Source: an uncultured Haemophilus sp.
Lineage (GTDB): Bacteria; Pseudomonadota; Gammaproteobacteria; Enterobacterales; Pasteurellaceae
Length of the DNA stretch: 7,875 bases
Direction of reading: 5' to 3'
Assembly: GCA_902482195.1 (NCBI GenBank)
Contig: CABSZQ010000050.1
Span: 1 to 7,875 of the forward strand
Shown: positions 1 to 5,635 of the stretch, piece after piece
Numbering within the stretch: position 1 is the first letter of the stretch
Layout of the letters: every line of letters begins with the position of its first letter
Notes under the pieces: generated by a model
What the model was told of the DNA's origin: nothing
The model's database searches: none
What the model saw: the letters and a program-made list of their open reading frames with translations, nothing else
Program-made: the position numbers and the translations under genes

Positions 1-548
1 TTCTCATATAAAGGGACTAACCGATCCTCGATGGTATATTTTGCTTCTGACTCTTCTGAACAAGATATCGAACAAAGCTCTGTCAACTTTAAATAACGTA
101 ATTCAGGGGCTGCATCCTTATTTCTAAATAAGAAACCTGTTTCATCTGCATTTGCATTTTTAGCATCAAAAAATAAATCATAATGTAAAACCCGATCATT
201 AAATGTATATTTCAGTACAGAATATAAAGTTTGTAATCGTTGCTGCCCATCATAAACTAACGATTTACTTTGCCCCCATCTACCTTCTTCAACCGACTTA
301 TTGAATTTATTTGATGCGTAATCAGTTAAGAATAGTCGGAAAGGTACTTTAGCTGAATTTTCCCATACAACAATCCCGCCGATAGGATAACCTTGCAATA
401 AAGAATCTAATAATAAGCACACATAATCTTCAGAATTATTGCGATTTCCCCAAACATACTGGCGTTGCACTTCCGGCAAATACCAACCGTTTGTATTGGC
501 ATTAATTTTATCTAAAACTTCACGAATGGAGATTCCTTGGTAAGACAT
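1..548 (-). CDS. DUF262 / GmrSD-type protein, N-terminal 182 residues (3' end outside window)
   Basis: The frame is open from ATG at 548 to the left edge, with no stop, so this is the N-terminal part of a longer protein. It begins MSYQGISIREVLDKI and carries the DUF262 hallmark VYDGQQRLQTL at residues 98-108. It also has the usual preceding features, VQRQYVWG (27-34) and a hydrophobic YPIGGIVVWE block (54-63). DUF262 is the N-terminal domain of GmrSD-type modification-dependent restriction enzymes, where the DGQQR motif belongs to a ParB-like NTPase/nuclease fold. Many relatives add a DUF1524 HNH nuclease domain, but that part would lie outside the window. A clear Shine-Dalgarno sequence (TAAGGA, 555-560) sits 6 nt before the start. 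It lies 48 nt after the PP2C gene with no visible terminator, so it is probably the last known member of the FtsK-gamma/sirtuin/PP2C operon. The family call is firm; the biological target is unknown. Confidence 0.88.
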   Translation of the reverse strand, partial: MSYQGISIREVLDKINANTNGWYLPEVQRQYVWGNRNNSEDYVCLLLDSLLQGYPIGGIVVWENSAKVPFRLFLTDYASNKFNKSVEEGRWGQSKSLVYDGQQRLQTLYSVLKYTFNDRVLHYDLFFDAKNANADETGFLFRNKDAAPELRYLKLTELCSISCSEESEAKYTIEDRLVPLYE

Positions 549-596
549 AATTTTTCCTTATTAGAATGTTAAATCACAAAGTGAATTATAAAAGTT

Positions 597-1346
597 TCAT
601 TTAAGAATAACCACCGATAAATCATCATAAAAGACTTGCTTCGCAACTAATTTACGACACACTGTCAATCTAGATTTATCATTATCATATTGTTTCCAAA
701 TCTTTTCTCTTACTTCAGCAGAAAGTCCATCTGTTAATCCATCAGAACAAAGCAATAAGCTTTCCCCTTTCTGAATTTCAATTTCTTGATAAAAAATTTT
801 ATCTTGGAATTCAGAATAATCCGCTACTAAACAAGAAGAAACGCCGCCATAAATCGTGGCAAAATCTTCTTCTTTTTTATTGGGAAAATCCGCCAATAAT
901 TCAGACAGAATAGAATGATCTTGCGTAATTTGTTGCCAGTTTCCTTGGGCATCAATCAAATAAGCACGGCTATCGCCTACGCTGAGAATTTTGGCTTTAC
1001 GAGTTATTTGATCAATTTCAGCCGCCACAAAAGTGGTTGCTGAGCCAAAATAATCCTCGGCTAATTCTGATGATAAACTGGATTGTAAATCGTAGATCGT
1101 TTGACGACTTATACTTTCCATTTGGCTTAATAATTGCATTGCCAACTTGCTCGCTTTTTCAGGTCGATTGCTATTGGAAATACCATCTGCCACGCCCACA
1201 ATAAAGTGCGGTCGGTTTTCAAGGCGTTTTTCAGCCGTTTTGAGTTTATATTGAAACACCGCCTCACCATTAAAAAGGGCATCTTGGTTGTGTCGTTTGT
1301 TGCTGCCAATTTGTTGGCAGAAGGTAATTTCGCAAAAATTTTCCAT
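597..1346 (-). CDS. PP2C-family (PPM) serine/threonine protein phosphatase, 249 aa
   Basis: This is a single-domain, soluble metal-dependent protein phosphatase predicted to remove phosphate from Ser/Thr residues. The PPM motifs appear in order: RHNQD (18-22), VADG (52-55, metal-binding D54), GSATTFVAAEI (101-111), VGDSRAYL (123-130), TQDHS (141-145), LLCSDGLTDGL (198-208, metal-binding D202) and YDDLSVVIL (240-248). The metal-site acidic residues are all present; the last motif has D-D where many relatives have D-N. Length matches the compact bacterial PrpC/Stp class, and there is no signal peptide or membrane segment. Its ATG shares one base with the TAA stop of the upstream sirtuin (TAATG), so translation is probably coupled. 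No Hanks-type kinase gene is visible in the window, so its substrate is open. Possible roles are regulating an operon partner or acting on protein phosphorylation elsewhere in the cell. A Haemophilus uptake word lies inside it (1204-1212). Confidence 0.93.
   Translation of the reverse strand: MENFCEITFCQQIGSNKRHNQDALFNGEAVFQYKLKTAEKRLENRPHFIVGVADGISNSNRPEKASKLAMQLLSQMESISRQTIYDLQSSLSSELAEDYFGSATTFVAAEIDQITRKAKILSVGDSRAYLIDAQGNWQQITQDHSILSELLADFPNKKEEDFATIYGGVSSCLVADYSEFQDKIFYQEIEIQKGESLLLCSDGLTDGLSAEVREKIWKQYDNDKSRLTVCRKLVAKQVFYDDLSVVILK
1204..1212 (+). repeat. Haemophilus DNA uptake word AAGTGCGGT
   Basis: Exact core match inside the PP2C gene. Confidence 0.85.
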
Positions 1347-2191
1347 TATTCAACCGCTTGTTGAGAAGGATTTAGAAGGTTATCAATCGCCTTTAGGGCA
1401 TCTAACGCCTTCATTTCGAGACTTAAAAAGTGCATTTTCGGCACCCCTGCATCTTGTGGGTTAATACGGATAAATCTACCCTTTTTTGCTTTCGCCGTAC
1501 GTTCAGAAAAGCGACGCACAGTTGGAATGGCTTTCCCCGCCCCCAGTTCGATGACGACGAGATTTTGCACTTCTTTTAACCATAAATCGAGCTTATTTCG
1601 TTTTAAATTTTGATAATTACTGCTGTAAAAATAATCGTCAAACATAAGCACATTTTGTCTTGCTAAACGCTGACAATAAGGGCAACGAGGCTGCTCACTC
1701 AATAAGCGTAAGTTTTCGTTATCCACAACAGGTTGAAATTCTTTTGCAGACCAGCTTAAATCTCGGCAATTATGAACACACTGCAAACGCTCCAATGTGC
1801 CATGCACTTCATAAATGCGCCCCTCTTCAAACCCCGCTTTCTGAAAATGCCCATCCACATTGCTTGTAAAAACAAAATAACCATGCGGTTTGCTTTCTGC
1901 CCAACGTTTTAAAATTTGGTAGCCCTCATGCGGGCTTGTTGCACGATATTGCGACAAACGATGCCCATAAAACCAATAAGCTAACTCTTGATGGGTTTCA
2001 TAAGCCAATGGTGTCGCAATATCTTGGAAATTGATATTACGGCCTTTAAACATTGGGTAGGCATTCCAAAACCCGCCGACACTTCTAAAATCCGGCAAAC
2101 CTGAATCCACGCTCATTCCAGCTCCGGCAGTAATTAAAATGCCGTCTGCCTTGCGGATAAGTTCCACTGCATAATTTAAGTCATTTTTCAT
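1346..2191 (-). CDS. Sir2-family NAD-dependent enzyme, divergent zinc-binding type, 281 aa
   Basis: This is a sirtuin fold enzyme that should bind NAD and act as a protein deacylase or ADP-ribosyl transferase. Visible features are GAGMS (23-27) and PDFR (33-36) of the Rossmann NAD site, TSNVD (109-113), catalytic H130 in EVHG, and a zinc ribbon with C138, C142, C170 and C173. Two core motifs deviate from the textbook: TSNVD replaces TQN(I/V)D, and GAGKA (217-221) replaces the GTS loop. INP (243-245) matches the usual loop near the adenosine. The deviations place it in an atypical subfamily, so deacylation should not be assumed. The start is supported by the 4-nt ATGA overlap with the stop of the FtsK-gamma gene; the stop overlaps the PP2C start by one base. 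It belongs to no SIR2-toxin (Thoeris/DSR) architecture I can see, because there is no extra effector domain. Near its 3' end the codons for Q-A-V carry an Actinobacillus-type uptake word (1353-1361). Confidence 0.92.
   Translation of the reverse strand: MKNDLNYAVELIRKADGILITAGAGMSVDSGLPDFRSVGGFWNAYPMFKGRNINFQDIATPLAYETHQELAYWFYGHRLSQYRATSPHEGYQILKRWAESKPHGYFVFTSNVDGHFQKAGFEEGRIYEVHGTLERLQCVHNCRDLSWSAKEFQPVVDNENLRLLSEQPRCPYCQRLARQNVLMFDDYFYSSNYQNLKRNKLDLWLKEVQNLVVIELGAGKAIPTVRRFSERTAKAKKGRFIRINPQDAGVPKMHFLSLEMKALDALKAIDNLLNPSQQAVE
1353..1361 (-). repeat. Actinobacillus-type DNA uptake word ACAAGCGGT
   Basis: Exact match on the minus strand in the last codons of the zinc-binding sirtuin gene (Q-A-V-E before the stop). 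It is the second such word in the window. Confidence 0.5.
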
Positions 2192-2388
2192 AATACTTTT
2201 CTCTGCCCATTTTTCATTGGTGAAATAACGCCTGCTTCTTCTAGTTGTTCTACAATTCTCGCAGCTCGATTAAAGCCTAAACTAAATTTGCGTTGAATCC
2301 GTGAACCAGATGTAAATTTTTCTTGTTGCACGAATTTTTTTACATCCTCAAAAAGCGGATCTCGTTTAAAAGTGACTTTCATTGCCAT
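2188..2388 (-). CDS. Stand-alone FtsK gamma-domain winged-helix protein, 66 aa
   Basis: This small protein corresponds to only the C-terminal gamma domain of the DNA translocase FtsK. Its sequence runs DPLFEDVKKFV (10-20), RIQRKF (30-35), GFNRAARIVEQLEEAGVIS (38-56) and NGQRKVL (60-66), closely following the gamma-domain pattern DPLF-FV-QR-F-G-NRAARI-EQ-E-G-IVS-R-VL. In FtsK this domain recognises KOPS DNA and activates XerD; the ATPase motor is entirely absent here. The ATG at 2388 is preceded by a strong SD (AGGAGA, 2395-2400) at good spacing, and its TGA stop overlaps the sirtuin ATG (ATGA). So this is a deliberate free-standing gene rather than the tail of a broken ftsK. I infer that it binds DNA and is a partner or regulator of the operon, or modulates FtsK/XerD. 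It is the first gene of an operon controlled from the 2466-2500 promoter region. Confidence 0.88.
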   Translation of the reverse strand: MAMKVTFKRDPLFEDVKKFVQQEKFTSGSRIQRKFSLGFNRAARIVEQLEEAGVISPMKNGQRKVL

Positions 2389-2408
2389 AAGTTTTCTCCT
2401 GTGTTGTT

Positions 2409-2437
2409 TCTATAAAAAGGGCTTAAGCGTGTTGTAA
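2409..2437 (-). promoter_or_regulatory. Possible second sigma70-type promoter close to the FtsK-gamma gene
   Basis: On the minus strand TTACAA (2432-2437) and TATAGA (2409-2414) are separated by exactly 17 nt. Transcription would start near 2402, leaving only about 14 nt of leader, which still contains the SD. This could give basal expression independent of the upstream operator. It is a motif match only. Confidence 0.3.
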
Positions 2438-2465
2438 GAGGTAAAAAACTCTCTTTTATGGAAAA

Positions 2466-2500
2466 ATTATAGGGAGGAGAGCGACAATGCGTGTCGTTAG
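2466..2500 (-). promoter_or_regulatory. Operator plus -10 element of the FtsK-gamma/sirtuin/PP2C/DUF262 operon
   Basis: Reading the minus strand, the element CTAACGACACGCATTGTCGC (2481-2500) contains the inverted repeat CGACA-N5-TGTCG. It is followed after exactly 9 nt by a perfect TATAAT (2466-2471). No good -35 hexamer stands 16-18 nt upstream of the -10; that space is occupied by the operator. The same element, with the same 9-nt spacing to a -10-like hexamer, occurs at 5636-5670 before the nucleotidase/sirtuin operon. The only differences between the two 20-mers are the three bases in the middle. This makes it a likely binding site of a shared regulator, most simply the WYL protein encoded at 5667-6617. 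Whether it activates or represses cannot be read from the sequence. Confidence 0.7.
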
Positions 2501-2656
2501 TGAATATTACAAGCGGTTATTTTTAGGACTGGTTCAGATAATATCTGCCTACACTTTAAAAATATTTTTAATAAAGCTAAGCTTGATGACTATTTAACTA
2601 CCGAGGATTTCTCAGTAGTTTACCAAGATATGTACATACTTAAGAAAGATAAATAG
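2487..2656 (+). pseudogene. Small plus-strand gene, probably frameshifted or a remnant
   Basis: An ATG at 2487 follows a near-ideal SD (AGGGAGGAGA, 2471-2480). Frame 1 reads MRVVSEYYKRLFLGLVQ and ends at 2597 (36 aa). From about 2504 another frame is open to TAG at 2656 and looks much more protein-like, with TGSDNICLHFKNIF followed by KLDDYLTTEDFSVVYQDMY and ILKKDK. The two frames would join into a 56-residue product if the run of five T at 2520-2524 had one more T. The stop codon lies inside a 14-bp hairpin (2647-2678). I do not recognise the protein. It could be a short gene broken by a one-base deletion, the tail of a lost larger gene, or a read error. It lies opposite, and overlaps, the operator of the minus-strand operon, which is the only divergent arrangement in the window. 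Confidence 0.4.
2509..2517 (+). repeat. Actinobacillus-type DNA uptake word ACAAGCGGT
   Basis: Exact match to the 9-base core used by the Actinobacillus/Mannheimia branch of the Pasteurellaceae, in the intergenic region upstream of the FtsK-gamma gene and inside the plus-strand remnant. Its presence beside Haemophilus-type words is unexpected. Confidence 0.55.
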
Positions 2657-2678
2657 CGACCAAAGTCGCTATTTATCT
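2647..2678. terminator. Hairpin terminator, probably serving both strands
   Basis: AGATAAATAGCGAC (2647-2660) pairs perfectly with its complement at 2665-2678 around a CAAA loop, giving a 14-bp stem. It lies 24 nt past the stop of the 2702-3418 gene on the minus strand and overlaps the stop of the plus-strand remnant. The minus-strand tail (ATCTTTCTT) is T-rich but not an uninterrupted T run. It would separate the upstream genes from the FtsK-gamma operon. Confidence 0.72.
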
Positions 2679-2701
2679 ATCAACGTTAAACTTAAAAAAA
2701 A

Positions 2702-3418
2702 TTATTTACATAATTCTTTTACTGACTCCACTAATGCTTCCATTTTATCGTAAGAATTAATACCACTTGGGCCACCAAAAAATGGGCAAACACAAATTAA
2801 AGTATCATTATACTTGCGATAGAAGATATTAAATTCTTCCAATGCTTTAGTTTCATATAAAGCTTCTCCAGTAAAAAACTTAAAGAAGTTATCTTTTTCA
2901 GTGACTCCTGTGCAAATAATAACTTTAGGATTACATTCATCTATAAGTTGACGATAAAAAGCACCGCGATTTTGAACGCACCACTCTCTATATTCATCGA
3001 ATGTTTCAAATCCAGTCATCTTAATAAATTGTTCATTCCATTTAATCGATGCTCTATTTTTAAAATTGATTGGTAACATATTTAACTTGAAACCAATACC
3101 TTGTGGGTAAAGCACATTGTATGTTCTAACAAAATGGTCCGTACTTTCTCCATTTTTCCAATCTAAATTGTAGTAGTACCACAAAAACCAACATATTTTC
3201 CGATTATATTGAGTAGTCCAACTACCATCAAAATCATCCTCTATCCAAGAATGCGGTATTAATTTCGGGCTTAAACTAAATTTCTCATAAAAATCATCAG
3301 GAGAAGCTTCATCACCAATTCCCCATTCTAGCCCGCAAAACCATACTTCAGACTTAGGATTTCCGCCATCGCCCCCAGCAAAAGATACCGCTATTTTTCT
3401 AAATTCATCTGTTACCAT
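2702..3418 (-). CDS. Unrecognised protein, 238 aa, weakly uracil-DNA-glycosylase-like
   Basis: I cannot assign this protein with confidence. It is soluble, rich in Trp, Tyr and Phe, and has no signal peptide. Conserved-looking blocks are EVWFCGLEWGIGD (24-36), KLNMLPINFKNR (111-122), PKVIICTG (164-171) and CPFFGGPSGINS (211-222). The succession of a strand ending in a glycine loop, a strand-loop in the middle, a PKVII-type strand and a final C/H-P-x-x-G loop resembles the layout of the uracil-DNA glycosylase superfamily. The classic catalytic motifs (GQDPYH, HPSP) are not present, so this is a fold-level guess. Start choice is supported by an SD (GAGGA) 8 nt upstream. It begins 13 nt after the OGFr-like gene stops, so the two are almost certainly co-transcribed. 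A strong hairpin follows at 2647-2678. Confidence 0.8.
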   Translation of the reverse strand: MVTDEFRKIAVSFAGGDGGNPKSEVWFCGLEWGIGDEASPDDFYEKFSLSPKLIPHSWIEDDFDGSWTTQYNRKICWFLWYYYNLDWKNGESTDHFVRTYNVLYPQGIGFKLNMLPINFKNRASIKWNEQFIKMTGFETFDEYREWCVQNRGAFYRQLIDECNPKVIICTGVTEKDNFFKFFTGEALYETKALEEFNIFYRKYNDTLICVCPFFGGPSGINSYDKMEALVESVKELCK

Positions 3419-3431
3419 TATTCTATCCTCA

Positions 3432-3926
3432 TTATTTAAGTAGATTCGTCCAAATCCCTATGGTTTCTTCTTGAATTACACCTTTTTCTTGACCTAGTTT
3501 TATCGCCAGTTGTTGTAAACTTTTGGCTAGTTCTGGATGGCCGCAATAATTTAAACTACGAATGATGCGAGAAATTTTCTTACTTTCATGCCCAATATTC
3601 CGTAGCCAAACTTTTCGCTCCGTTAATTCTGATTTAGGGAAAATTTGATTGCATTCACGGTATAAACTGAAATAATCCAAAATAAAATCAATAGAATGTA
3701 AATATTTATTTTGAATTGCTTCATCTCCAATAAAAATAGCCAGATCTTCTTCATTAAAAACTGGTACTGAACGATTCCATTTGGAACTTTCAGTGACAGG
3801 TAAAAGCCAAGGAATATATAAATAAGCATCACCAATCATTCTTTTGGGCATTGCCCACATATCTTGCAAAGATAAATTATGCTGGCTTTTTCTTTGTTCT
3901 AAATAAAATTCAATTATTGGGTGCAT
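3432..3926 (-). CDS. Opioid growth factor receptor (OGFr_N)-like protein, 164 aa
   Basis: The sequence matches the bacterial form of the OGFr conserved region. DAYLYIPWLLPV (33-44) corresponds to the family's H-x-Y-I-Q-W-L-F-P signature. It is followed by an acidic FNEEDLAIF segment (57-65) and the basic helix ISRIIRSLNYCG (118-129) corresponding to R-x-T-R-x-L-R-S-L-x-x-x-G. The domain takes up nearly the whole protein. Despite the eukaryotic name, bacterial members are not known to be receptors and their biochemical role is unestablished; a cytoplasmic helical protein is expected. The start at 3926 has only a weak SD (CGGGAA). It lies 78 nt after the zinc-less sirtuin stop with no intervening hairpin, so it may be read from the nucleotidase/sirtuin operon. 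It forms a tight pair with the 238-aa gene. No copy of the CGACA-N5-TGTCG operator is seen in front of it. Confidence 0.8.
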   Translation of the reverse strand: MHPIIEFYLEQRKSQHNLSLQDMWAMPKRMIGDAYLYIPWLLPVTESSKWNRSVPVFNEEDLAIFIGDEAIQNKYLHSIDFILDYFSLYRECNQIFPKSELTERKVWLRNIGHESKKISRIIRSLNYCGHPELAKSLQQLAIKLGQEKGVIQEETIGIWTNLLK

Positions 3927-3988
3927 ATGTTTCCCGTTAATTCATCAGTTATGTAGTATAGCGATACAAAACTTATTATTTATGTAAA

Positions 3989-3997
3989 AAGTGCGGT
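3989..3997 (+). repeat. Haemophilus DNA uptake word AAGTGCGGT
   Basis: Exact core uptake signal in the gap between the zinc-less sirtuin and the OGFr-like gene. It is not paired with an inverted copy, so it does not form the terminator hairpin often made by such pairs. Confidence 0.85.
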
Positions 3998-4004
3998 CGA
4001 TTTT

Positions 4005-4715
4005 CTATGATTTTTTAATTTTATCCAATAACTCGGCGACCACTTTCGGTACGCCCTCACCCGCTTTTTCTTTGATTGCAGTCACTTTCTTACGGACAAA
4101 TCCTGTATTGGGATTAGGATCGATCAAATAGATAAGTGAACCATATGGAGCGAGATTTACCAATCCATTAGCTGGATAAACTTGTAATGAAGTGCCAATA
4201 ACAATCACAATATCTGCCTTTTTCACTAACTTTTCTGCTTTAGGAAACATGGGTACATTTTCCCCAAAAAAGACTATATGTGGACGCATTGGATGACCGT
4301 GATTATCCTTATCCTCTAATAGTTGATCACCCAAACATGGAACAATGTAATCAGTATTAAAACTGCTGCGAGCTTTATTCAATTCACCATGTAAATGGAG
4401 TACGTTAGTACTTCCCGCTCGCTCATGTAAATCATCCACGTTTTGAGTGATTATATGAACTTCATAAAACGCTTCCAATTCAACCAAAGCCAAGTGTGCT
4501 GCATTAGGCTCTGCCGCTTGAGCATTACGACGTCGTTCATTATAAAACGCCAATACTTTTGCTCGGTTTTTCTTTAAGGCTTCAGGCGTGCAAACTTCTT
4601 CTACTTTATGTCCTGCCCACAAGCCATCTTCCGCTCTAAAAGTAGGAATGCCACTTTCAGCACTAATTCCTGCCCCAGTTAATACCACGCAAATTGGTTT
4701 CTTTTCCAAAGTCAT
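4005..4715 (-). CDS. NAD-dependent sirtuin deacylase, zinc-less class III (SIRT5/CobB-like), 236 aa
   Basis: This is a canonical compact sirtuin that should remove acyl groups from lysine while consuming NAD. Motifs are GAGIS (14-18), IPTFR (23-27), TQNVDD (90-95), catalytic H109 in LHLHGEL, RPHIVFFGENVP (144-155), GTSLQVYP (174-181) and IDPNP (198-202). Y58 and R61 (FYNERRR) form the Y-x-x-R pair that in SIRT5 and CobB binds acidic acyl groups, so desuccinylase or demalonylase activity is plausible. The four zinc cysteines are absent, as in a known group of bacterial sirtuins of this size. A strong SD (AGGAG, 8 nt before ATG) lies inside the end of the upstream nucleotidase gene, whose TGA overlaps this ATG by 4 nt. 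Catalytic residues are intact. It differs clearly from the sirtuin at 1346-2191, so the two are not recent duplicates. Confidence 0.95.
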   Translation of the reverse strand: MTLEKKPICVVLTGAGISAESGIPTFRAEDGLWAGHKVEEVCTPEALKKNRAKVLAFYNERRRNAQAAEPNAAHLALVELEAFYEVHIITQNVDDLHERAGSTNVLHLHGELNKARSSFNTDYIVPCLGDQLLEDKDNHGHPMRPHIVFFGENVPMFPKAEKLVKKADIVIVIGTSLQVYPANGLVNLAPYGSLIYLIDPNPNTGFVRKKVTAIKEKAGEGVPKVVAELLDKIKKS

Positions 4716-5608
4716 TTTTCACGCTCCTTTTGTCGTAAAATTTCATCAACCTGTCTATCTCTCGCCATCATGCCAAAAATATTCCCTGCTTTATAAAGTG
4801 GTTGATAATTATAGCTTTCAATATACAAGAATGGCTTATCTGAAAGGCGTTGGAAATATTGTTTTAGCTGTGATTTTGAGCGTAATAACACGTCATATTC
4901 GGCTTGAATATGAGCACTCATTGCTTCAATACGCATTTTAAATTCATCACTGAGATAAGGGCTGATAATTAAATAGACCGTTTTCTGTTCGGTTGCTGTT
5001 TCATCTGCATAAACACATGCCAAATTAAACACTTGCCATTTATAGCGATCGGCAAAAGCACCAATGATTCGACTTTGCTCCTCATTTTCAACTTGCACGA
5101 GGGCGGCTGGCTTTTTCAAGCAATCTTGCAAAATATCACTTGGCGTAAAAGGGCCACAGTCCAAATAAGATAGTACGCAATTCCAGTTAGCAAATTGTTC
5201 AGTACCAAAATGTAAGTGTTTACCTTCGAATTTACCCACCCCATTTTTAGTGCGATCATCAATTAAATAATCGCCTTGGTTCAGGTTTTTATGGTGAGAT
5301 AAAATTAACCGTTTGTATAATGCCGAGCCTTTTTCTTCGCCGAAATAACGCTGAATCCATTTTACTTTATCGCTCCAAGCTGATGGATTATGCCAAGGAG
5401 CGGTAGAAAGTGCGTAAATATGATATTTCTTCAGCAATTTATGAACGGCAGAAATCGCGTTTGGCATGGGCTCCATTAAGCTAAAAATACCCTCGACTTC
5501 ATCATATCGACCTTCATACTCTTGCTTGGTTTTCTCATCTAATTTCGCAATACCAGACGGGAAATCAACCATCACATTATCCATATCAATATAAACAATT
5601 TTCTTCAT
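4712..5608 (-). CDS. 5'(3')-deoxyribonucleotidase (HAD family) with unrecognised C-terminal domain, 298 aa
   Basis: The N-terminal half (about 1-150) is a HAD-fold nucleotidase of the NT5C type, which dephosphorylates (deoxy)nucleoside monophosphates. It has IDMDNVMVDF (7-16; nucleophile D8 and acid/base D10), LSTAPW (67-72), K107 in LSHHKNL, and the metal-binding LIDDR (115-119). NT5C-like bacterial proteins usually end near 180-200 residues. Here about 145 extra residues follow FTPSD (154-158), including VYLIISPYLSDEF (211-223) and YNYQPLYKAGNIFGMMARDR (266-285). I do not recognise this extension, which has no membrane segment or signal. The ATG at 5608 has an SD (GAGGG) about 8 nt upstream, and the TGA overlaps the sirtuin ATG. 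The gene is first in an operon driven from the 5636-5670 operator/promoter. Placement with a sirtuin suggests a role in nucleotide or NAD-derived metabolite handling. Confidence 0.9.
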   Translation of the reverse strand: MKKIVYIDMDNVMVDFPSGIAKLDEKTKQEYEGRYDEVEGIFSLMEPMPNAISAVHKLLKKYHIYALSTAPWHNPSAWSDKVKWIQRYFGEEKGSALYKRLILSHHKNLNQGDYLIDDRTKNGVGKFEGKHLHFGTEQFANWNCVLSYLDCGPFTPSDILQDCLKKPAALVQVENEEQSRIIGAFADRYKWQVFNLACVYADETATEQKTVYLIISPYLSDEFKMRIEAMSAHIQAEYDVLLRSKSQLKQYFQRLSDKPFLYIESYNYQPLYKAGNIFGMMARDRQVDEILRQKEREK

Positions 5609-5635
5609 TTTAATGCCCTCTCTGTTGATGGCTTA

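Noticed and set aside
1127..1364. Plus- and minus-strand ORFs of 60-76 codons
   Set aside because: They are shadow frames of the PP2C gene with no RBS and no recognisable motif.
1660..1869. 69-codon plus-strand ORF
   Set aside because: It is antisense to the zinc-binding sirtuin gene and covers the zinc-ribbon codons.
2472..2480. GGGAGGAGA as a KOPS site for the FtsK-gamma protein
   Set aside because: It does not fit GGGNAGGG, and the other operon's spacer has no similar sequence. It is better explained as an SD for the plus-strand remnant.
3623..3835. 70-codon ORF with a hydrophobic start resembling a membrane protein
   Set aside because: It is an out-of-frame shadow of the OGFr-like gene, whose own frame carries the family signatures.
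1346..4715. A Thoeris, SIR2-HerA or DSR-type SIR2 defence system
   Set aside because: Both sirtuins are compact, deacylase-like proteins without the effector or sensor domains of those systems. No TIR or HerA gene is present.
4588..4941. 117-codon plus-strand ORF
   Set aside because: It lies antisense to the sirtuin and nucleotidase genes, which have full catalytic motifs and overlapping start/stop signals.
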